The notes under the pieces: generated by a model
Seen by the model: the letters and a program-made list of their open reading frames with translations, nothing else
The model's database searches: none
What the model was told of the DNA's origin: nothing
Source: Pedobacter sp. W3I1
Lineage (GTDB): Bacteria > Bacteroidota > Bacteroidia > Sphingobacteriales > Sphingobacteriaceae
Length of the DNA stretch: 64,000 nt
Assembly: GCF_030816015.1 (NCBI RefSeq)
Contig: NZ_JAUSXN010000001.1
Span: forward strand, 744,001-808,000
Direction: 5' to 3'
In this document: positions 9,209 to 22,150 of the stretch, piece by piece
Position numbering within the stretch: the first letter of the stretch is position 1
Layout of the letters: each line of letters opens with the position of its first letter
Position numbers and translations under genes: made by a program

Positions 9209-10483
9209 ATGATGACACGCGACAACCAAATTTTTGAACTTATTGATAAGGAGTTAAACCGACAAGAGCATGGTTTAGAGCTTATTGCATCAGAAAACTT
9301 TGTAAGCAAGCAGGTAATGGAAGCTGCCGGATCGGTACTGACCAATAAATATGCTGAAGGCTTACCGGGAAAACGTTACTATGGCGGTTGCCAGGTAGTG
9401 GATGTAATAGAGCAAATTGCTATCGATAGGGCAAAAGAATTGTTTGGTGCAGCGTGGGTAAACGTTCAGCCACACTCTGGTGCACAAGCTAACGCAGCGG
9501 TAATGCTTGCTGTTTTGCAACCAGGCGATAAGATATTAGGATTCGATCTTTCTCATGGAGGTCACCTAACTCATGGTTCGCCTGTAAATTTTTCAGGTAA
9601 ATTATACCAGCCTTTATTTTATGGTGTTGAAAGAGAAACTGGCCTGATCGATTATAAAAAATTAGAAGAAGTTGCCTTAACTGAAAAACCTAAATTAATT
9701 ATCTGTGGTGCATCTGCTTATTCGCGCGAGTGGGATTATGCATTTATCCGTGCGGTAGCTGATAAAATTGGTGCTTTGGTTTTAGCTGATATTTCTCACC
9801 CGGCAGGTTTAATTGCAAAAGGATTGTTGGCCAACCCACTTCCACATTGCCATATTGTAACTACGACTACCCACAAAACTTTACGTGGCCCACGTGGGGG
9901 TATGATTATGATGGGACAGGATTTTGAGAACCCATGGGGATTAAAAACACCAAAAGGCGAAACCCGATTGATGAGCAATTTACTTGATATGGCAGTTTTC
10001 CCAGGTACGCAAGGTGGCCCCTTAGAGCATATTATTGCGGCTAAAGCAATTGCTTTTGGCGAAGCTTTAAGTGAGGAGTATGGAACTTATATTAAACAAG
10101 TTGCGGCTAACGCACAGGCCATGGCTAAAGCATTTGTGGCTAAAGGGTATGGTATTATTTCTGGCGGTACGGATAATCACTTGATGCTGATTGACCTTCG
10201 AAATAAAAATATCACTGGTAAAGTAGCTGAAAATGCTTTAGAGAAAGCCGAAATTACAGTGAACAAAAATATGGTTCCCTTCGATGATAAATCGCCATTT
10301 GTAACTTCAGGTATCCGTGTAGGTACTGCTGCAATTACGACACGTGGTTTAAAAGAGACTGAAATGGAAAAGATTGTAGAGTTAATTGATCGGGTTTTAA
10401 CGAATCCTGAAGATGAAGCTAACTTAAATAGTGTAAAAGCTGAAGTGATTAAGTTGGTAAGTGCTTTCCCACTTTATAAATAA
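9209..10483 (+). CDS. glyA: serine hydroxymethyltransferase
   Basis: This PLP enzyme interconverts serine plus tetrahydrofolate and glycine plus 5,10-methylene-tetrahydrofolate, the main source of one-carbon units. It has about 424 residues from ATG 9209 (ATG 9212 directly follows and is equally possible). Seen motifs are [11 protein letters not shown] near the N-terminus, [14 protein letters not shown], and the PLP-lysine block [14 protein letters not shown] at about residue 225. The C-terminal [19 protein letters not shown] is also present. The family is among the most conserved in bacteria, so the call is firm. A terminator follows about 40 nt downstream, making the gene probably monocistronic. 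Confidence 0.97.
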   Translation: MMTRDNQIFELIDKELNRQEHGLELIASENFVSKQVMEAAGSVLTNKYAEGLPGKRYYGGCQVVDVIEQIAIDRAKELFGAAWVNVQPHSGAQANAAVMLAVLQPGDKILGFDLSHGGHLTHGSPVNFSGKLYQPLFYGVERETGLIDYKKLEEVALTEKPKLIICGASAYSREWDYAFIRAVADKIGALVLADISHPAGLIAKGLLANPLPHCHIVTTTTHKTLRGPRGGMIMMGQDFENPWGLKTPKGETRLMSNLLDMAVFPGTQGGPLEHIIAAKAIAFGEALSEEYGTYIKQVAANAQAMAKAFVAKGYGIISGGTDNHLMLIDLRNKNITGKVAENALEKAEITVNKNMVPFDDKSPFVTSGIRVGTAAITTRGLKETEMEKIVELIDRVLTNPEDEANLNSVKAEVIKLVSAFPLYK

Positions 10484-10520
10484 AATTATACACCAACCTT
10501 GCTTAGGTTGCTATAGCACG

Positions 10521-10552
10521 AGCAGTTACATTAATTTGTAGCTGCTTTTTTT
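10521..10552 (+). terminator. intrinsic terminator after glyA
   Basis: A 10-bp stem (AGCAGTTACA / TGTAGCTGCT, one G-U pair) with a short T-rich loop is followed by seven T. Its sequence is almost the same as the terminator after glmS. Confidence 0.85.
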
Positions 10553-10580
10553 GTAAAGTAAGTTTTTCGCCTTAATGCCG

Positions 10581-10608
10581 TAAAACAAACGTTTGTTTTA
10601 TATATTTG
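10581..10608 (+). promoter_or_regulatory. glmS promoter: 20-bp perfect palindrome abutting a -7 box
   Basis: TAAAACAAACGTTTGTTTTA (10581-10600) is a perfect 20-bp palindrome. It is followed without a gap by TATATTTG (10601-10608), an exact TAnnTTTG -7 element 21 nt before the glmS ATG. The palindrome fills the spacer and reaches the -33 zone, where no separate TTTG is found at the usual distance. It looks like an operator for a dimeric regulator; the regulator is unknown. Confidence 0.55.
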
Positions 10609-10629
10609 ATCAATAAAATGATGTAACTT

Positions 10630-12468
10630 ATGTGTGGAATAGTAGGCTATATTGGCTACAGAGAAGCCTGGCCAATTGTACTAAAAGGTCTTAAAAGATT
10701 AGAGTACCGGGGGTATGATAGTGCTGGTATAGCACTGATGAATAATAGTGGTCAGCATATTTATAAAAAAGCCGGCAAGGTAGCGGTTTTAGAAGAATAT
10801 GCCGAAGCTAAAGATAAGTCGGGTACAATTGGAATGGGCCACACGCGATGGGCAACACATGGTGTACCTTCTGATCGCAACTCTCACCCACATACTTCTA
10901 ATAACGAAAAGCTTTCTATTATCCATAATGGGATTATAGAAAACTACGCCACCTTAAAGGAAGAACTAACCAGCCGTGGGCACGAATTTAAAAGTGACAC
11001 GGATACAGAGGTCTTGATACACCTGATTGAAGAAATCCAGGAAATTGAACAGATTGATCTTTTAGAAGCTGTTCGTTTGGCTTTACAGGAAGTGAACGGT
11101 GCCTATGCCATCGTGATTATGGATAGGGAACACCCGGATCGTTTAATTGTTGCAAGGAAAGGTAGTCCCATGGTAATTGGTGTTGGCGCAGGTGAATATT
11201 TTATTGCCTCTGATGCGACACCCATTATAGAATATACCAAAAACGTAATTTATCTAAAGGATGGTGAAATCGCCCTGATTACCAAAGATGACCTTTTGGT
11301 TAAGCAATTGGATAACGTAGTGCAAACACCGTTAATTCAAGAGTTACAGTTAAAGCTTGAGATGCTGGAGAAGGGCGGCTTTGATCACTTTATGTTGAAG
11401 GAGATTTATGAGCAGCCACGCTCAATTAAGGATTGTATGCGTGGACGTATTTATCCTGAAGAAGGAAAAGTTCAGCTTGGCGGGATCAAAGAATTTGCTG
11501 AGAAATTAAAAAATATAGACCGGATTATTATTGTAGCCTGCGGAACCTCGTGGCACGCAGGTTTGGTTGGCGAATACCTTATCGAAGAGTATGCCCGTAT
11601 TCCTGTTGAGGTGGAGTATGCTTCAGAGTTCAGGTACAGAAACCCGATCATTACTGAAAAAGATGTGGTCATTGCCATTTCACAATCTGGAGAAACGGCC
11701 GATACCATGGCTGCCATTGAGATGGCTAAAGAACGTGGAGCAACTATTTTTGGAATTTGCAATGTTGCCGGGGCATCCATCCCACGTTTAACCCATGCCG
11801 GCGTTTATACGCACGCCGGACCAGAAATTGGTGTCGCGTCTACAAAAGCATTTACTGCACAGGTAACGGTTTTAACCTTGATGGCCTTTTACATGGCGCA
11901 GCAAAAAGGAACCATTACCACTTCAAAATTGATTGAGCTTTTAACGGAATTGGATCATATCCCTGAAAAGATCCAGATAGCGCTGGAGTCGAACGACCTG
12001 ATTAAAGAGGTAGCAGAAAAGATTAAAGATTCTACTAACTGCTTGTTTTTAGGTAGAGGTAGTGGTTTTCCAGTGGCTTTAGAAGGCGCCTTAAAACTGA
12101 AGGAAATTTCTTATATCCATGCAGAAGGTTATCCTGCGGCAGAAATGAAACACGGGCCTATCGCTTTAATTGATGAAGAAATGCCGGTAGTTTTTATTGC
12201 TACACAAAACTCATCGTACGAAAAAGTGATCAGTAATATACAGGAGGTAAAAGCCAGAAAAGGAAAAGTAATTGCGATTGTAACCCAAGGCGATACCGAA
12301 GTGAGGAAAATGGCAGATTACTGTATCGAAATTCCTGATGCAAACGAGGCTTTCCTACCTTTATTAGCAACTATTCCACTCCAGTTATTATCATACCATA
12401 TTGCGGTGATGAGGGGCTGTAATGTAGACCAGCCCAGAAACCTGGCTAAATCGGTAACTGTAGAATAA
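10630..12468 (+). CDS. glmS: glutamine--fructose-6-phosphate aminotransferase (isomerizing)
   Basis: The enzyme makes glucosamine-6-phosphate from fructose-6-phosphate and glutamine, the entry to UDP-GlcNAc for peptidoglycan and lipopolysaccharide. The 612 residues match the family length. The N-terminal class-II amidotransferase begins MCGIVGYIG, with Cys2 as nucleophile after Met removal, and contains GMGHTRWATHG. Two SIS domains follow (CGTSWHAG, ISQSGETADT, GRGSGFPVALEGALKLKEIS). The C-terminus ends PRNLAKSVTVE, the typical DxPRxLAKSVTVE. No glmS ribozyme is visible in the short leader. Regulation may instead involve the palindrome at the promoter. Confidence 0.97.
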   Translation: MCGIVGYIGYREAWPIVLKGLKRLEYRGYDSAGIALMNNSGQHIYKKAGKVAVLEEYAEAKDKSGTIGMGHTRWATHGVPSDRNSHPHTSNNEKLSIIHNGIIENYATLKEELTSRGHEFKSDTDTEVLIHLIEEIQEIEQIDLLEAVRLALQEVNGAYAIVIMDREHPDRLIVARKGSPMVIGVGAGEYFIASDATPIIEYTKNVIYLKDGEIALITKDDLLVKQLDNVVQTPLIQELQLKLEMLEKGGFDHFMLKEIYEQPRSIKDCMRGRIYPEEGKVQLGGIKEFAEKLKNIDRIIIVACGTSWHAGLVGEYLIEEYARIPVEVEYASEFRYRNPIITEKDVVIAISQSGETADTMAAIEMAKERGATIFGICNVAGASIPRLTHAGVYTHAGPEIGVASTKAFTAQVTVLTLMAFYMAQQKGTITTSKLIELLTELDHIPEKIQIALESNDLIKEVAEKIKDSTNCLFLGRGSGFPVALEGALKLKEISYIHAEGYPAAEMKHGPIALIDEEMPVVFIATQNSSYEKVISNIQEVKARKGKVIAIVTQGDTEVRKMADYCIEIPDANEAFLPLLATIPLQLLSYHIAVMRGCNVDQPRNLAKSVTVE

Positions 12469-12491
12469 TTTTACAACAAAACAAATAGATA

Positions 12492-12533
12492 AAGCAGCTG
12501 CATTCATTTGTAGCTGCTTTTTTTTGCGCTATT
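12492..12533 (+). terminator. intrinsic terminator after glmS
   Basis: The stem AGCAGCTGCA / TGTAGCTGCT is followed by a long T run. It closely resembles the glyA terminator 2 kb upstream. Confidence 0.85.
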
Positions 12534-12860
12534 TAAATACCGGCTTTGTTAAATAAGCCCGATTGTACGGATGCCGTTTTGATCCACATATTTTTAATTA
12601 TCGATAAATTAAAACGGCAGGAGGAAAAGCGGGGCTGCAGGCTGCCATAGGCACCAACAGTTCACTTTCAAAAAAGAATGAAAGTGTTATTGATCTTCAA
12701 AAAAAAGCCTAAAAATGGAGTGGCAATCTTAAAATCTTGGTAAAAAGTAAAGGGCCGATATTCTTTGAAGAAATATCGACCCTTACCATCTAAATTAACG
12801 CTCTCGAATATATAAACGGAAATTCTCGCCGTTTTGTTTTGAGAAAATAAAAAAAATATG
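12534..12860. other. gene-free stretch between glmS and the beta-helix lipoprotein gene
   Basis: No open frame of note is present. It holds the recurrent element copy A and a perfect 8-bp hairpin CACTTTCA/TGAAAGTG at 12663-12686. A longer hairpin at 12750-12784 (AAGGG-CGATATT against AATATCG-CCCTT) probably terminates the minus-strand lipoprotein gene, whose stop is at 12861. Confidence 0.5.
12556..12637 (+). other. recurrent intergenic element, copy A (conserved cores around a hairpin)
   Basis: A 5' core AGCCCGATTGTACGGATG is followed by a stem GCCGTTTT / AAAACGGC enclosing about 35 AT-rich nt, then a 3' core GGAGGAAAAGCGGGGC. The same order of a CCCGAT core, a variable hairpin and a (G)AAAGCGGG core is seen at 15102-15163 (minus) and 22513-22618 (plus). 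I associate such sequences with Bacteroidota intergenic regions but cannot name the family with certainty. Confidence 0.45.
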
Positions 12861-14231
12861 TTATTTCTCGTAACTGCCTAAGGTTGAGGGGTAAATTCTT
12901 GCATCTCCTTTAGCATCTTTATGGAGATAATTAAAGAAATACGGGTCAGTGCTTAAGTCAGCTCCTTTTTTCCTGGCTAGGCTATTGGGCGATACTTCAA
13001 AATTTTCCAGTTCCCGATTAATAAAAAGAGGATCGGTATTTAAAATATTGCCATTGTTGTTGTAGGTGCTGTTGTTAGATCGGATTAAATTGCTCCATAA
13101 ATTCAATTGTACGATGGCTGAGGTTTTCTTTTGGATATCCAATTCATTTGTTAAACTGCCCCAGATGATATTATTGGTTAAATCTATCTGAAGTTTATTG
13201 TAAGCATTTGCAGATAAATAATCTGAAAAGCTGAGTGAAGCCGTTTTACGTGGAAAATTTAAGTTATAACCTGCAAAGGTATTCTGTTTCAGGTTATAAT
13301 TCCCTCCCCCTACTGCATATATTAAGTAATTTCCACAGTTATACATCACATTGTTAAATGCAAACAGTTCTGAGTGGTAGCCAATATAAGCCGCTACCTG
13401 CATGTTTTTAATCAGGCTATTACTTAAAATTAATTTGGGACTGTTAATGGATAAAGAATCGGAGGTAATGCCAACCGATGCATTTTTGATGATCGCATTT
13501 TTAATCAGTCCATATCCGGTGCGTTTTAAGAAAATTCCTTTCCATTGTCCAGGCTCGTCACTATATATTTTTTCGAGCCGATCACTACAAAATAGTACAG
13601 GTTCCATAAAGCTGCCATTAACCATGAGGTTTCCTTCTATGTTTAAACTGGCATCCTTGTGAAAATAAATTTTAGTCCCGGGCTGGATGGTTAATGAAGC
13701 TCCACTCCTTACGGTTAATGATCCATTAATAATATAAGGTAAAGTTTTTGTCCAAAGGGTATTGGCGTTAATTGTTGATGTATTAACAAACACTGCATTC
13801 TGCCCGTAAGCTAAAAGCTGAATCACCTGTTTATTTCCATTTGTATTTAATATAATAGAATCTTGAACCAGAAAGGGCAGGTTGGTTGAATTTGGGTTGA
13901 TCGAAACTTTGACAAAGAGGTTTATAGAATCCTGGCCGTTTATGATGAGATCATTTTTGTGCTGCGTTTGCTCCCCGTTAATGTTAATGCTAAAAGCCGA
14001 AGTGTTGCCGCCTGATAATCTGATTTCGGAAACTTTAACCGCATCATTATTTTTGTTGGCAATCTTTATTCTTTTGGTTGTTGAGCCTACCGAAGTAAAA
14101 ATGGTATCAAATAATATCTCTTTATTGGGAATGTTCAGTTTAGCATTTGGGTCTGTGGTAATGCGTTCCCCCTTCCGGCAAGCTGAAGCCACGAATAAGA
14201 TTAAAAGTACCAAACCAATATTTAAACGCAT
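12861..14231 (-). CDS. lipoprotein with predicted right-handed parallel beta-helix
   Basis: The 456-residue product begins with a lipoprotein signal peptide, and Cys18 in FVASAC is the lipidation site. About 130 residues of beta-sandwich-like sequence follow (IFDTIFTSVGSTTKRIKIAN..., resembling choice-of-anchor or abnormal-spindle type domains). From about residue 160 come short repeated turns (GSLTVRSGASLTIQPGTKI, NIEGNLMVNGSFMEPVLF, LKRTGYGLIKNAIIKNAS) of the kind seen in pectate-lyase-like beta-helices. The C-terminus resembles the NTDPLF...SP.S..RKKGAD end found in many Bacteroidota right-handed helix proteins. No catalytic residues can be assigned and the function is unknown. It is probably attached to the outer membrane. 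It lies downstream of comF on the same strand, with a 59-nt gap. Confidence 0.7.
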   Translation of the reverse strand: MRLNIGLVLLILFVASACRKGERITTDPNAKLNIPNKEILFDTIFTSVGSTTKRIKIANKNNDAVKVSEIRLSGGNTSAFSININGEQTQHKNDLIINGQDSINLFVKVSINPNSTNLPFLVQDSIILNTNGNKQVIQLLAYGQNAVFVNTSTINANTLWTKTLPYIINGSLTVRSGASLTIQPGTKIYFHKDASLNIEGNLMVNGSFMEPVLFCSDRLEKIYSDEPGQWKGIFLKRTGYGLIKNAIIKNASVGITSDSLSINSPKLILSNSLIKNMQVAAYIGYHSELFAFNNVMYNCGNYLIYAVGGGNYNLKQNTFAGYNLNFPRKTASLSFSDYLSANAYNKLQIDLTNNIIWGSLTNELDIQKKTSAIVQLNLWSNLIRSNNSTYNNNGNILNTDPLFINRELENFEVSPNSLARKKGADLSTDPYFFNYLHKDAKGDARIYPSTLGSYEK

Positions 14232-14290
14232 AAATCAAACTTAGAAAAATGTTTGGCTACTTACAATAGCAATAAACCTTATAATCGTAA

Positions 14291-14989
14291 TTATTCTGCA
14301 AAGGCGAGCGCTGCAATGCTCACTTTTGCCGCCCCAATAGCTAAGAGTGTATTGGCACAGGCTTCAAGCGTTGCGCCGGTGGTAATTACATCGTCAACCA
14401 GTAAAATATGTTTGCCGATTATATCTTCAGGAGCATTTACGTGAAAAACATCTTTCATATTTTCGTAACGGTTATACCTGCTTTTTTTAGTTTGGCTCTC
14501 TGTAGAAGTTTTCCGGATGAGGTGATCTTCGCTAACATCAATTCCCATTTGCACTGCAATTCCTTCTGCAATAAAGGTACTTTGGTTATATCCCCTGATC
14601 TTATATTTTTTGCGATGTAAAGGAACCGGGATAACGATATTGATATCTTGGTAAAGAATTCCGGTTTTTAGCCGTTCTCCCAACATATTGCCTAACAGTA
14701 CCCCAACATCGGTTTTGCCGTTATATTTTAAGTTGTGGATTAAGTTTTGAACCTTCGCTCCTTTTCTAAAATACAACATGGCCATTGCAGCATGAAGTGG
14801 TAAGCGACCCCATAATTGCTTTGCTACCCTATTATCTGCATATTGGTGATAGTCTGTAAAAGGAAGATCGTATAAGCATTTTAAACAAATCAACTGTTCA
14901 TGACGAAACAGATGAGTTCCGCACGCATTGCATAAATTTGGAAATAGTAGTCCAAATAAGTCAGAAGTCCATTGTTTAACCAGAAGCAT
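14291..14989 (-). CDS. comF: ComF family protein (phosphoribosyltransferase-like)
   Basis: A zinc-ribbon-like N-terminus (CNACG ... CLKCL, residues 17-38) precedes a type-I phosphoribosyltransferase domain. The PRPP loop reads LLVDDVITTGATLEAC, and the upstream blocks VIPVPLHRKKYKIRGYNQS are diagnostic of ComF/GntX. The length, 232 residues, is normal. ComF is required for DNA uptake in naturally competent bacteria, probably on the cytoplasmic side, but homologs occur in many non-competent species. No other competence genes are seen here. It is followed on the same strand by the beta-helix lipoprotein gene. Confidence 0.9.
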   Translation of the reverse strand: MLLVKQWTSDLFGLLFPNLCNACGTHLFRHEQLICLKCLYDLPFTDYHQYADNRVAKQLWGRLPLHAAMAMLYFRKGAKVQNLIHNLKYNGKTDVGVLLGNMLGERLKTGILYQDINIVIPVPLHRKKYKIRGYNQSTFIAEGIAVQMGIDVSEDHLIRKTSTESQTKKSRYNRYENMKDVFHVNAPEDIIGKHILLVDDVITTGATLEACANTLLAIGAAKVSIAALAFAE

Positions 14990-15101
14990 CTAACTAATTT
15001 ATAAAATATTTGTGAGTATATATTATGGTTTTTATAAAAGCTGCGGTAAAGTTATATAGTCTTTTTTAGGAAAAGCAGGTTCTGTGCTACTATATAGGTT
15101 T

Positions 15102-15163
15102 GTTCCCGCTTTTCATTACAAGTCCTCGCATACGCTGTGGGCTTTTCATTCCAATCGGGTTTA
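15102..15163 (-). other. recurrent intergenic element, copy B
   Basis: Read on the minus strand, it begins AAACCCGATTGGAATGAAAA, then has an arm of variable sequence (about 30 nt), and ends TAATGAAAAGCGGGAAC. Both cores match copies A and C in order and spacing, while the middle differs. Confidence 0.45.
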
Positions 15164-15337
15164 ATTGGCAGGGACTTCCGGGGTTTTAAACGGCATGGCG
15201 CAGGGAAAACCCGGGAAGTCTGAGGGAATAGGCAGCCTGAAACACCCTTTCGCTCAAAAAGTTTTATCTACGGTAACATTTTTTCTTGTTGAGAACCATG
15301 TGGTTACGTTGAACCCCGCATCATTCTATAAAAAAGC

Positions 15338-15368
15338 TTTGCAGGGGCGATTAAATTTCCTACTTTTG
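15338..15368 (+). promoter_or_regulatory. rRNA promoter P1
   Basis: TTTG at 15338-15341, 19-nt spacer, TACTTTTG at 15361-15368: an exact Bacteroidota promoter. Confidence 0.75.
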
Positions 15369-15444
15369 CATCCCGCTTCGGAGGAAGGGTTTTAATGAAA
15401 AGGTGGTAGGGTGATAAGGAGAGCGGATTTATTTTAAAATAGAT

Positions 15445-15475
15445 CTTGCGAAAGAGGAAAAGATTGTTACCTTTG
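15445..15475 (+). promoter_or_regulatory. rRNA promoter P2
   Basis: CTTG at 15445-15448, 19-nt spacer, TACCTTTG at 15468-15475. The AT-rich palindrome TATTTTAAAATA lies just upstream. The first transcribed bases (CAGCCCGGTTCGGA) resemble those after P1. Confidence 0.75.
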
Positions 15476-15568
15476 CAGCCCGGTTCGGAAGAACGGAAAG
15501 CCAGCTAAACCTGGCAATTGAAATAAAGGAGAGGAAGAAAAGAAGATCAGAAAATAAAATTTATTTTA

Positions 15569-15599
15569 TTTGTGGTTTCAAAAAAGATCCTTACCTTTG
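15569..15599 (+). promoter_or_regulatory. rRNA promoter P3
   Basis: TTTG at 15569-15572, 19-nt spacer, TACCTTTG at 15592-15599, preceded by a very AT-rich tract (15550-15568) that may act as an UP element. It lies about 330 nt before 16S. Confidence 0.75.
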
Positions 15600-15926
15600 C
15601 ACTCCCAACGATAAGTAAAGGGAAAATAATCGGAACGGCGGATGTCGGGAAGATAGAAAAAAAAGATTGAAACGGGGTGAAACACAGGCTGGACGAAGAA
15701 GACCGGCTGAAACTGAAACCGACGATATATAAAGACCAACCGCGAGGTTAACGGTCAATAAGTTCTTAAAAGAGATGTCAATGTAGCGTAGCGAGGTAAT
15801 GGAGTACTGATCAAAGTACATGATTACGTAGCTTTATTTTAAAGGTGGTGTCTAACAGACAACATAACAAAAAGAAGACTATTTTTAACAATAGTTAAAA
15901 CTGGTCAGCATCTTACAACACATTTT

Positions 15927-17450
<1,524 letters not shown>

Positions 17451-17736
17451 GGAGTAGCACCGCCTACTCGCCACGCAACATGATATTTCTAATTAAGGTA
17501 GAGGGTAATAAGGCTGAAGGTAAAAGGTATAGGGTTTAAGGCCTTACATTAATTAACCTGATACTTGATACTAAATACTTTATAAAAAAAAGAGAAAAAA
17601 AGAAACACCCAGAAGAAACGGTGTGCAATAGCAATAGAGCGAAAGCATAACGGATATGAAGATGGGGAAAGCCAAAGGAAAAGCAGTAGCGGTAAGATAC
17701 TATATACTGCATACTATAAGCCGACCTTAAATCAAC

Positions 17737-17811
17737 AGTCCCGTAGCTCAGCCTGGTTAGAGCACTACACTGATAATGTAGGGGTCTCCAGTTCAAATCT
17801 GGACGGGACTA
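17737..17811 (+). tRNA. tRNA-Ile (GAT)
   Basis: The cloverleaf has acceptor stem AGTCCCG/CGGGACT, D-arm GTAGCTCAGCCTGGTTAGAGC and T-loop TTCAAAT. The anticodon GAT (17772-17774) sits in CTGATAA. CCA is not encoded. It is in the 16S-23S spacer, the classic place. Confidence 0.97.
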
Positions 17812-17893
17812 CACGTTTTAAGTTTACGATTGGCAGTTTACAGTGGACAGTTTAAACTGAAAACTAACAACTGTTAACTGGTAACTAAAATCT

Positions 17894-17970
17894 GGGGGAT
17901 TAGCTCAGCTGGCTAGAGCGCCTGCCTTGCACGCAGGAGGTCAACGGTTCGACTCCGTTATTCTCCACCA
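17894..17970 (+). tRNA. tRNA-Ala (TGC)
   Basis: The cloverleaf starts GGGGGATTAGCTCAGCTGG, has anticodon TGC (17938-17940) and T-arm GGTTCGACTCC, and ends with an encoded CCA. It is the second spacer tRNA after tRNA-Ile. Confidence 0.97.
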
Positions 17971-18396
17971 TTAAAGGTTGAGGGTTAAAAGGTAGAAGGT
18001 GTAGGGTAAGACCTATAGCTGAACCACACCACAACAGAAATAACACCTTATTATCGGGATAGATAATATACATTGACATAAAGATTAAGAAAGAAGAAAT
18101 AGCCGAAGGGGCAAGACAGGAAACTGTTGAATGGTTCGACTCCATGATTTTTACTAATAAGGCTGAACCGAGGCTTAGTTAGGGGACAATGAAACCCTCT
18201 ACCTTTATACCCTCCACCTTCAACCTTAATAAAGTTCTTTGACATATTGGAAGAAGTTAAAAAAGAAGAGCAAACAACAATAGGCGACTGTTGTGTTTGT
18301 GCTCGCTTGAAGGGAGAGCAATCAACCAACAAGTATGAGACATCATAACAAGAGCAAAAAAAGCATACTGTACGGCGCAAAAGGCGTACAAGTAGA
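17971..18396 (+). other. 16S-23S spacer, distal part: repeat arms, tRNA-like relic, boxA, processing stem
   Basis: No protein gene is present. A purine-rich word (17976-18010) and its pyrimidine-rich complement (18190-18232) can pair over about 34 nt. A T-arm-like segment (AATGGTTCGACTCCATG, 18130-18146) looks like a tRNA remnant. A boxA-like GTTCTTTGACATATT starts at 18234. The left arm of the pre-23S processing stem is 18244-18280; its right arm is 21281-21318 (TATTGGAAGAAGTTA and CAAACAACA pair with downstream complements). Confidence 0.6.
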
Positions 18397-21270
<2,874 letters not shown>

Positions 21271-21403
21271 AGCAAACAGACTGTTGTTTGTTCTTCATAA
21301 TAACTTCTTTCAATACTGTTTAAGGTTTAAGGCGAAAAGGCTTAAGGCGTAGGGTTTACCCTCCACCTTTATACCCTCTACCTTCTACCTCAATAAAATA
21401 TTT

Positions 21404-21512
<109 letters not shown>

Positions 21513-21518
21513 TCTTAA

Positions 21519-21555
21519 AAGAAACCCTTTAGCAGTAATGCTCAAGGGTTTTCTT
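21519..21555 (+). terminator. hairpin terminator after 5S copy 1
   Basis: GAAACCCTT / AAGGGTTTTC stem with a 14-nt loop, followed by TTGG. The T run is short, so termination may be incomplete. Confidence 0.6.
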
Positions 21556-21700
21556 GGTTATATACAAGGCTATATAAATCCCGGAGCGGGTTTAGGTCCA
21601 ATAAAATTGAAATAGAACAAAGGTTTAAGGCGAAAGGCTTAAGGCGTAGGGTTTACCCTCTACCTTTATACCCTCCACCTTCTACCTCAATAAAATATTC

Positions 21701-21809
<109 letters not shown>

Positions 21810-21815
21810 TCTTAA

Positions 21816-21852
21816 AAGAAACCCTTTAGCAGTAATGCTCAAGGGTTTTCTT
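21816..21852 (+). terminator. hairpin terminator after 5S copy 2
   Basis: Same stem and loop as after copy 1. Confidence 0.6.
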
Positions 21853-21917
21853 GGTTATATACAAGGCTATATAAATCCCGGAGCGGGTTTACGTCCAGTA
21901 CAATTGAAATAGAACAA

Positions 21918-21985
21918 AGGTAGAAGGTAGAGGGTATAAAGGCGTAGGGTTTACCCTCCACCTTTATACCCTCTACCTTCTACCT
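21918..21985. repeat. perfect 25-bp inverted repeat before 5S copy 3
   Basis: The purine-rich arm 21918-21942 is the exact reverse complement of 21961-21985, with an 18-nt loop. The right arm is kept in the spacers before copies 1 and 2 (with one or two changes), but their left arm is a different purine-rich sequence, so the long perfect hairpin is special to this spacer. Confidence 0.8.
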
Positions 21986-21998
21986 CAATAAAATATTC

Positions 21999-22107
<109 letters not shown>

Positions 22108-22113
22108 TCTTAA

Positions 22114-22150
22114 AAGAAACCCTTCAGCAGCAATGCTCAAGGGTTTTCTT
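22114..22150 (+). terminator. hairpin terminator after 5S copy 3, end of rRNA operon
   Basis: The same stem as after copies 1 and 2, with loop changes (TCAGCAGCAATGC). Confidence 0.65.

Larger units (their letters stand above)
14990..15926. other. rRNA operon control region and leader, no protein gene
   Basis: This 0.9-kb stretch between comF and 16S carries, in order: the recurrent element copy B (minus strand), a 15-bp inverted repeat with one mismatch (about 15172-15223, arms GACTTCCGGGGTTTT and its complement), and three tandem promoters. A leader follows, with a boxA-like AGTTCTTAAAAG near 15760. A 76-codon open frame at 15165 crosses the inverted repeat and the first promoter and has no protein-like composition. 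Confidence 0.7.

Noticed and set aside
10484..10629. glmS ribozyme upstream of glmS
   Set aside because: The leader after the -7 box is only about 15 nt; no ribozyme core is present.
11472..11780. 102-codon minus-strand frame opposite glmS
   Set aside because: Shadow of the first SIS domain of glmS.
15165..15395. 76-codon open frame upstream of 16S
   Set aside because: It runs through an inverted repeat and rRNA promoter P1, with no protein-like pattern or homology that I recognise.
17900..18145. 81-codon minus-strand frame over tRNA-Ala
   Set aside because: Its protein-like segment is only the antisense reading of a tRNA, a well-known false gene.
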